Of a stretch of DNA of 31,148 nucleotides, positions 25,964 through 31,148 are shown one piece after another; position 1 is the first letter of the stretch; every line of letters starts with the position of its first letter. Source of the stretch: Pseudoroseomonas aestuarii (GTDB taxonomy: Bacteria; Pseudomonadota; Alphaproteobacteria; Acetobacterales; Acetobacteraceae). A model generated the notes under the pieces. That model was not told the DNA's origin. It was given only the letters and a program-made list of their open reading frames with translations, and did not search any database. The position numbers and the translations under genes are program-made. The stretch is from contig NZ_JBHSCH010000054.1 in assembly GCF_042651065.1 (NCBI RefSeq), positions 1 through 31,148 of the forward strand, in the 5' to 3' direction.

Positions 25964-28511
25964 GGATGCGCTTCCTGATGGGGCGCCCCGCAATGGCGCG
26001 TTGGACATTCTCCTCCGCCTCCGCCAGGGCGAAGACGGTGGCCTCGTCGGTGCCGACGGGCACCTCGATGGTGGCGCGCAGCTTGCCCAGCACCTGCACC
26101 GCCAGCGTCAGGCTGTCGGCGCGGGTCAGCGCCTCCTCGGCCTCCAGCCAGGGCAGGTTGGCCACCAGCCCAGCGCCGGGGCGGAGCATGGACCACAGCT
26201 CCTCGGCCAGATGCGGCATCATCGGGCTGACCAGCCGCGCCACGGCCTCCAGCGCCTCGCGCCGGGCCGCGCCATCCTCCGCCGCGCCCTGCTCGATGGC
26301 GTTGGCGAACTCATGGATGCGCGCGACGGCGACGTTGAAGGAGAAGCTCTCCAGCGCCTCCGTCACCGCCTGGATGGTGCGGTGGGTGGCACGGCGCAGC
26401 GCGCGGGCGGCGCCCTCGGCGGGCACGGCGCCCGGCGGCGGCAGCCCGTCCGCCGCGTTGTTCACCAGCCGCCACAGCCGCTGGGTGAAGCGCGAGGCGC
26501 CCGAGACGCCGGATTCGGTCCACTCCATGTCCCGGTCCGGCGGGTTGTCGGAGAGGATGAACCAGCGCGCCGTGTCCGCGCCGTAATGGTCGATGATGGC
26601 GCCGGGGTCGATCGTGTTGCGCTTCGACTTCGACATCTTGTCGTTGCGCGAGACGGTGACGGCGAGGCCCGTGGCCTTGTCCGTGGCGCTGCCATCGGCC
26701 GCCACGTCCACCTCGTCCGGCGCCAGCCAGCGGCCATCCTGCGCCTTGTAGGAGGCGTGCTGCACCATGCCCTGGGTGAACAGCCCGGCGAAGGGCTCGG
26801 GCGTGCCGAGCTGCCCCATGCCCTGCAGCGCGCGGGTGAAGAAGCGCGAGTAGAGCAGGTGCAGGATGGCGTGCTCGATGCCGCCGATATACTGGTCCAC
26901 CGGCAGCCAGCCATTGGCGGCCTCGGCCACCAGCGGCGTGGCGGCCTTCGGCGCCGTGAAGCGGGCGAAATACCAGGACGAATCGACGAAGGTGTCGAAG
27001 GTGTCGGTCTCGCGCCGCGCCGCCGCGCCGCATTGCGGGCAGGCGACGTGCTTCCACGCCGGGTGGTGGTCCAGCGGGTTGCCGGGCTTCGAGAAATCCA
27101 CATCCTCCGGCAGCGTCACCGGCAGCTGGTCCGCCGGCACCGGCACGGTGCCGCAGGCCTCGCAATGGATCACCGGGATCGGGCAGCCCCAGTAGCGCTG
27201 GCGGGAGACGCCCCAATCGCGCAGGCGCCAGTTCACCACGCCGGTGCCGGCGCCCTTGGCCTCCAGCGCGTCGATCGCGGCGCGCTTGCCCTCGGCGGTG
27301 CCGAGCCCGTCCAGGAAGCCGGAATTGTAGAGCGTGCCTTCATCCGTGTAGGCGGTCCTGCCGATGGCGAAGCTGGCAGGGTCCTCGCCGGGCGGCAGGA
27401 TGACCGGCGGCACCGGCAGGCCATACTTGCGGGCGAAATCGAGGTCGCGCTGGTCCCCGGAGGGGCAGCCGAAGATGGCGCCCGTGCCGTATTCCATCAG
27501 CACGAAATTGGCGATCCACACCGGGAAGGTGGCGCCCTCGATGAAAGGGTGCGCGACGCGCAGCCCGGTGTCGATGCCGCGCTTCTCCGCCTGCTCGATG
27601 GCGGCCTCCGAGGTGCCCAGCGCCCGCACCTCGGCGATAAAGGCGGCGATCTCGGGGTTGGCCTCGGCGGCGGCGGCGGCCAGCGGGTGCTCGGCGGCGA
27701 CGGCCAGGAAGCTCATGCCGAACAGCGTGTCCGGCCGGGTGGTGAACACCTCGACGCTCTCATGCCCGGCCACCGGGGTGGCGAGCGGGAAGCGCACGCG
27801 CGCGCCCTCGCTGCGGCCGATCCAGTTGGCCTGCATCAGCTTCACGCGCTCGGGCCAGCGGTCCAGCGTCTCCAGCGCGGCGAGCAGCTCTGGCGCATAT
27901 TTGGTGATGGAGAAGAACCACTGGGAGAGCTTCTTCTTCTCCACCGGCGCGCCCGAGCGCCAGCCGCGGCCGTCGATCACCTGCTCATTGGCCAGCACGG
28001 TGTGGTCCACCGGGTCCCAGTTGACCCAGCTTTCCTTGCGCTCCACCAGCCCGGCCTGGAGGAAGTCCAGGAACAGCTTCTGCTGCTGGCCGTAGTAGCT
28101 GGGGTCACAGGTGGCGAACTCGCGGTCCCATTCCAGCGAGAGGCCCATGCGCTTCAGCTCGGCGCGCATGGTGGCGATGTTCTGGTAGGTCCAGGCGGCG
28201 GGGTGCACGCCGCGCTCGCGCGCCGCGTTCTCGGCCGGCAGGCCGAAGGCGTCCCAGCCCATCGGGTGCAGCACCTGGTGCCCGCGCGCCCGCTTGTAGC
28301 GCGCCACCACATCGCCCAGCGTGTAGTTCCGCACATGCCCCATGTGGATCTTGCCGGAGGGGTAGGGAAACATCTCCAGCACGTAGTATTTCGGCCGGCT
28401 GCCATCGGGCACATCCGGCACCTTGAAGCAGTCCTGGGCATCCCAGGCCTGTTGCCAGCGCGGCTCGGCACTGGCGAAGTCGTAGCGGGCGGGCGTGGCT
28501 GCGTCGTTCAT
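25929..28511 (-). CDS. leuS: Leucyl-tRNA synthetase
   Basis: An 860-residue class Ia synthetase. HMGH (the HIGH motif) at residues 56-59 in FPYPSGKIHMGHVRNYT; CP1 editing domain (about 225-420) with VFTTRPDTLFGMSFLAVA and FEYGTGAIFGCPSGDQRD-like MEYGTGAIFGCPSGDQRD; zinc-type cysteines CEACG and CPQCG; DSSWYFARF; KMSKS at 625-629 in KMSKSKRNTIDP; anticodon-binding domain and C-terminal RPIRKRIHVPGRIVNFVV. The ATG at 28509-28511 gives MNDAATPARYDF; the frame is open 36 codons further upstream without likeness. The 3' end overlaps the lptE start. It is downstream of the DUF3576 lipoprotein gene. Confidence 0.98.
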   Translation of the reverse strand: MNDAATPARYDFASAEPRWQQAWDAQDCFKVPDVPDGSRPKYYVLEMFPYPSGKIHMGHVRNYTLGDVVARYKRARGHQVLHPMGWDAFGLPAENAARERGVHPAAWTYQNIATMRAELKRMGLSLEWDREFATCDPSYYGQQQKLFLDFLQAGLVERKESWVNWDPVDHTVLANEQVIDGRGWRSGAPVEKKKLSQWFFSITKYAPELLAALETLDRWPERVKLMQANWIGRSEGARVRFPLATPVAGHESVEVFTTRPDTLFGMSFLAVAAEHPLAAAAAEANPEIAAFIAEVRALGTSEAAIEQAEKRGIDTGLRVAHPFIEGATFPVWIANFVLMEYGTGAIFGCPSGDQRDLDFARKYGLPVPPVILPPGEDPASFAIGRTAYTDEGTLYNSGFLDGLGTAEGKRAAIDALEAKGAGTGVVNWRLRDWGVSRQRYWGCPIPVIHCEACGTVPVPADQLPVTLPEDVDFSKPGNPLDHHPAWKHVACPQCGAAARRETDTFDTFVDSSWYFARFTAPKAATPLVAEAANGWLPVDQYIGGIEHAILHLLYSRFFTRALQGMGQLGTPEPFAGLFTQGMVQHASYKAQDGRWLAPDEVDVAADGSATDKATGLAVTVSRNDKMSKSKRNTIDPGAIIDHYGADTARWFILSDNPPDRDMEWTESGVSGASRFTQRLWRLVNNAADGLPPPGAVPAEGAARALRRATHRTIQAVTEALESFSFNVAVARIHEFANAIEQGAAEDGAARREALEAVARLVSPMMPHLAEELWSMLRPGAGLVANLPWLEAEEALTRADSLTLAVQVLGKLRATIEVPVGTDEATVFALAEAEENVQRAIAGRPIRKRIHVPGRIVNFVV

Positions 28512-28618
28512 GGGACCAGGCGATCGATATTCCGGGGGGAAGGGATACGGTCTTGGCGCCGCCATGGGAAGAGCGGCCGGGCCGGAAGCCGTGCGGATCG
28601 CCGGGGCCGGACATGACA

Positions 28619-28642
28619 ATGGCGCGCCGGGGGGCGCGCCAT
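28619..28642 (-). terminator. Perfect 10-bp palindromic hairpin between the DUF3576 gene and leuS
   Basis: ATGGCGCGCC (28619-28628) and GGCGCGCCAT (28633-28642) form a perfect stem with a four-base loop, 28 bp past the DUF3576 stop. No T-run follows on the minus strand. It may reduce read-through into leuS or stabilise the upstream mRNA. Confidence 0.45.
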
Positions 28643-28670
28643 CGGGTCGCTCAGGCTGTGCGCGGCGCGT

Positions 28671-29225
28671 TCAGCGCGCCGCGGTCTGGCTGCGCAGCTC
28701 GCGGGCGCGGGCCAGGACCTGGTTCTCCATGTCGGTGTTGGTGCTGGGGGCCACGGGGGCATCGACCCAGGTGCCGTTGCGCTGCTCCTGCCGGAACACC
28801 GAGATGCGCACCCCGTCCGAGCGGAGCTGGCGGCCGAGGATATAGGCGGTGGCGCGGAAGCGCTCGCCGGGCGTGGCCGGCGGCGAGTACCAGTCGGTGA
28901 TGATGACGCCGCCGAACGGGTCCGCCGAGGAGAGGGGCAGGAAGGAGAGGGTGTCGAGCGTGGCGCGCCACAGATAGGCGTTCACGCCCAGCGCGCCGGA
29001 TTCGCTGGCGCCGCCACCGCGGCCGGAGCGGTCCGTGCCCATGATGAGCAGGCCGTCCTGCTCGCCGCTCAGCCGGCCCTGCACGCGGGCGCGGCGCGAG
29101 TCGTTGTTGTATTCGTCGTTCTCGACGACGCGACCGCTGCTGCAAGCCGCCAATGCCAGGAGCATCAGGGGCGCTGCGGCCAGGGGGCGAAGGTTCAGTG
29201 CGGCTCGGGCACGGTGCTTCAGCAT
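28671..29225 (-). CDS. DUF3576 domain lipoprotein
   Basis: A 184-residue predicted lipoprotein. Signal peptide with basic start (MLKHRARAALNLRPLAAAP), hydrophobic core and lipobox ALAACSSG (Cys28). The body contains GVNAYLWRATLDTLSFLPLS, DPFGGVIITDWYSPPATPGE and RFRATAYILGRQLRSDGVRI, the hallmarks of the DUF3576 family, which in alphaproteobacteria regularly precedes leuS-lptE-holA. The function is not established; the link with lptE suggests an envelope role. The start may be the ATG at 29223-29225 or a GTG three codons upstream; neither has a strong ribosome binding site. A terminator separates it from the porin gene upstream. Confidence 0.9.
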   Translation of the reverse strand: MLKHRARAALNLRPLAAAPLMLLALAACSSGRVVENDEYNNDSRRARVQGRLSGEQDGLLIMGTDRSGRGGGASESGALGVNAYLWRATLDTLSFLPLSSADPFGGVIITDWYSPPATPGERFRATAYILGRQLRSDGVRISVFRQEQRNGTWVDAPVAPSTNTDMENQVLARARELRSQTAAR

Positions 29226-29266
29226 GGCGGTCACTTACGTCTGAGGGCCTGCGCTAGGCAAGCGGT

Positions 29267-29300
29267 AAAAAAAGAAGGGCGGCAGGTTGCCCTGCCGCCC
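29267..29300 (-). terminator. Rho-independent terminator after the porin gene
   Basis: On the minus strand GGGCGGCAGG (29300-29291) pairs perfectly with CCTGCCGCCC (29286-29277) around GCAA, followed by TTC and T7 (29273-29267). It is 26 bp past the porin stop. Confidence 0.93.
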
Positions 29301-29325
29301 TCCCTTCTCCAATCCCCGAGGGGGA

Positions 29326-30627
29326 TCAGAAGGCGAAGCGGAAGCCGGTCAGGAAGACCTGGCCGTCGACCGAGTTGTTCGCGGTGCCGCGGCCGCCGGT
29401 GGCGAAGTTCACGCCGGCTTCCTCAATCTTGTAGGTCGTGTACTCGGCGATGTACTCGATGCCGGGCGAGATGCGGTAGGTGCCGCCGACGCTCAGGCCC
29501 TTGTCGGTACGGCCGCCGGTGTTGGCGAGGCCCGCCGTGTTCACGCTCTGCGCGCCAGCCGAGCGGGTCTCGCCGTACTGGGCGCCGACCGTGATCTGGC
29601 CCAGCGTGTAGGAGGCGCCGACGTTGAAGGCCTCGTAGCGGCGGTCGTCGTTGACCAGCTTCAGGCGCGGCGTGGCGAAGCCGAGGCCGGCGTCACCGAA
29701 CAGGTACTGACCGCCGACCAGGAAGCCATAGGCCGACAGCTGCAGGCCGAGGGCGCCCACATTGATGCGGTCGACGCCGAAGCCGTTGGTGTTCTTCACC
29801 GCGTCGGCGCCGATGTAGGCGGCCGAGGCGCCGAGGCCCACGCCAGCGAAGCTGCCGCGATAGCGCAGGGCGGCCACGACCTCGTTGCGGCGGCGCGCCG
29901 TGGAGGAGCCGAAGGTCTCGATGGAGGCCAGGCGGTCACACGAGGCGTTGCCGGTGGTGCAGCCGGACAGCGGGCCCTCGCCGGTGTTGAAGGCGAAGCT
30001 GGCGCCGAAGTCGAAGCCGGCGAACTGCGGCGACATGTAGATGATCTTGGTGTTGTCGCCGGCGTCGGAAGGCTGGCTCAGCGCCGGGGAGTTGCCGGAC
30101 AGGCTGTCGTAGAAGTCGCCGTCCAGGCCGCCGGTCGCGAAGTTCGCGATCTGGCCGACGCTCATCAGGCCCCAGACGTTGTCTTCGTCACCCATGCGCA
30201 GCTGGCCGAAGCTGCCGGCCACGTAGCCCCACACCTCGTCGAGGTCGAGCGAGGTCTTGCTGTTGGTGCCGGAGGTCGCCTGGCGGACGCTGTCGTTCTG
30301 GATCTCGACGGCCACACCGTAACGCAGGCCGTTGGCGGCCTTGCCGTTGGCGACGATGTGGATCTCGGTCTCTTCCTGGAAGTCGGACTTGCCCTGGTTG
30401 AAGCCCGTCCGGCCGGCGCCGGTGCCGGTGCCGTTGTTCAGGTAATCCTGATCGGTGTTCGAGTAGTAGAACCGGAAGAAGCCGCCCAGGCGGACTTCCA
30501 GGTCACGATGCGAGGTCATCGCCGGGCCGGCAGCCCGGAACGGGTCGGCACCCTGCGCCATCGCGCCGGTCGAGGCCATGACGACGGCGCCAACCACGGC
30601 GGTCGTGCCCAGCAGAATCTTGCGCAT
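29326..30627 (-). CDS. Outer-membrane porin
   Basis: A 433-residue general porin of the Gram-negative 16-stranded type (Porin_4-like). Signal peptide 1-24 (MRKILLGTTAVVGAVVMAST, cleavage after AMA). The mature part starts with VRLGGFFRFYYSNTDQD and runs as alternating beta-strands; constriction-loop-type segments include GSFGQLRMGDEDNVWG, typical of porins. Strand-like repeats such as VNVGASYTLGQITVGAQYG continue to the C-terminal phenylalanine (TGFRFAF), the Bam recognition signal. One pair of cysteines (GCTTGNASC) may form a loop disulfide. A GAGGAGGA ribosome binding site precedes the ATG at 30625-30627, which suggests high expression. It is a single-gene unit with its own terminator. Transport specificity cannot be told. 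Confidence 0.95.
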   Translation of the reverse strand: MRKILLGTTAVVGAVVMASTGAMAQGADPFRAAGPAMTSHRDLEVRLGGFFRFYYSNTDQDYLNNGTGTGAGRTGFNQGKSDFQEETEIHIVANGKAANGLRYGVAVEIQNDSVRQATSGTNSKTSLDLDEVWGYVAGSFGQLRMGDEDNVWGLMSVGQIANFATGGLDGDFYDSLSGNSPALSQPSDAGDNTKIIYMSPQFAGFDFGASFAFNTGEGPLSGCTTGNASCDRLASIETFGSSTARRRNEVVAALRYRGSFAGVGLGASAAYIGADAVKNTNGFGVDRINVGALGLQLSAYGFLVGGQYLFGDAGLGFATPRLKLVNDDRRYEAFNVGASYTLGQITVGAQYGETRSAGAQSVNTAGLANTGGRTDKGLSVGGTYRISPGIEYIAEYTTYKIEEAGVNFATGGRGTANNSVDGQVFLTGFRFAF

Positions 30628-30694
30628 CCCAAATCCTCCTCACGCGCCAGGCGGTGCCCGGCTGGTCCCGCGGCCCCCTGTCCCCCTCGACAGG

Positions 30695-30738
30695 AGTCCG
30701 CCATAGGCAGGGCGGACTGTCAGGCCTCGGGGCGGACT
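30695..30738. promoter_or_regulatory. Triple GGCGGACT repeat upstream of the porin gene
   Basis: AGTCCGCC (30695-30702) faces GGCGGACT (30711-30718), a perfect eight-base inverted repeat with an eight-base spacer. A second direct copy GGCGGACT lies at 30731-30738, exactly 20 bp from the first. The group sits about 70-110 bp upstream of the porin ATG and looks like an operator for an unknown regulator. It may also act as the 3' hairpin of the upstream gene. Confidence 0.5.
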
Positions 30739-30743
30739 ATGGT

Positions 30744-31148
30744 TCAGCCCGATCCGGGCCGGCAATGCTCCGCTTGCAGCCTCCGCGACTTCCTTGAAAC
30801 ACTGTGTCCCGGATGCAACAGGGCCGTGATGGCGGCCAATCCACAGGCTCCGGGCGGGGTGCGGGGGGCGGTTGTGGCCGTGATGCCACCCAGCGCCATG
30901 GCCGGCCGCCCGGCCCGCCGCGCCAGCGCGGCCCAGCGCCAGACCCCGAGGCAGGGCGCGCCCGGATGGCTGGGCGTGGCGAAGAGCGGCGAGAGGAACA
31001 GGAGGTCGGCCCCCTGCCGCCGTGCCCGCGCCAGGCCCGGCGTGCCATGTTCGGCGGCCGAGAGCAGCGGCCAGGTCGCGCTGGCCCGCCGCGCCAGCCG
31101 GAAGGCGGCCATGCCCGGCGGTGGGGCGCGGTCCGGCAGGTGCAGGCC
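30744..31148 (-). CDS. Thiamine-phosphate synthase-like protein (TMP-TenI family), C-terminal part, cut by window edge
   Basis: The last 134 residues of a protein whose start lies beyond the right edge. The segments GLHLPDRA at the edge, ADLLFLSPLFATPSHPGAP and PAMALGGITA match the TMP synthase/TenI barrel (substrate-binding H-L-x-D, V-x-x-S-P-V-F-x-T-x-S-H-P and the A-L-G-G-I phosphate loop). ThiE couples the pyrimidine and thiazole parts of thiamine. The sequence is rather divergent, so it may be a ThiE-like protein with another role, such as the TenI or MutT-associated forms. The last 40 residues after the phosphate loop look unusual (PRTPPGACGLAAITALL). It precedes the porin on the same strand. 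Confidence 0.75.
   Translation of the reverse strand, partial: GLHLPDRAPPPGMAAFRLARRASATWPLLSAAEHGTPGLARARRQGADLLFLSPLFATPSHPGAPCLGVWRWAALARRAGRPAMALGGITATTAPRTPPGACGLAAITALLHPGHSVSRKSRRLQAEHCRPGSG

Noticed and set aside
25917..28616. An 899-codon open frame on the plus strand opposite leuS
   Set aside because: Its length follows from codon bias in leuS. The protein is a low-complexity Gly/Arg/His/Asp-rich string with no known family; leuS has all its motifs.

Overview
The window is very GC-rich, almost fully coding chromosomal DNA. It suggests an alphaproteobacterium of the Acetobacteraceae/Rhodospirillales type, for example a Roseomonas-like genus; this rests on gene order, protein flavour and codon use, since no rRNA is present. 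Nearly every gene is a recognisable core gene and the order follows familiar alphaproteobacterial blocks. No insertion sequence, integrase, tRNA, rRNA or CRISPR array was seen.

Left part (1-11731, all minus strand). Read in the direction of transcription from the right: grpE and an acetyltransferase that starts on the grpE stop codon; dnaK-dnaJ-dapB; metK; trmB; a small cysteine-peptidase-like protein; then rimP-nusA-ylxR-infB, with infB cut by the left edge. This covers protein folding, lysine and SAM synthesis, tRNA modification and the transcription/translation factor operon. The rimP operon has a good promoter and, between it and the coding region, a textbook intrinsic terminator, which suggests attenuation control.

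Middle part (11890-24247). On the plus strand come hemH, a HAD phosphatase and hemJ (tightly overlapping), then rho, which ends in a strong terminator, and a GNAT acetyltransferase. A small minus-strand operon, ogt-qor, follows. The plus strand resumes with a thioredoxin-like [2Fe-2S] ferredoxin, mnmE, mnmG, rsmG, parA and parB. Two near-perfect parS sites lie at the mnmG/rsmG junction; one contains both the mnmG stop and the rsmG start codon. This is the chromosome segregation locus, normally close to the replication origin.

Right part (24253-31148, minus strand). In transcription order: a TMP-synthase-like gene cut by the right edge, a porin with its own terminator, a DUF3576 lipoprotein, leuS, lptE and holA. 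The last four form the usual alphaproteobacterial outer-membrane/leucyl-tRNA/DNA polymerase delta cluster.

No wholly new multi-gene system is evident. The points most worth a second look are the papain-like protein inserted between trmB and rimP with a G-quadruplex-type repeat at its end, the 12-bp repeat that supplies stop codons to grpE and start codons to the next gene, the parS-like site on the dapB ribosome binding site about 15 kb from parAB, the rimP leader attenuator, and paired short repeats spaced 20-22 bp in front of the porin, trmB and rho genes.
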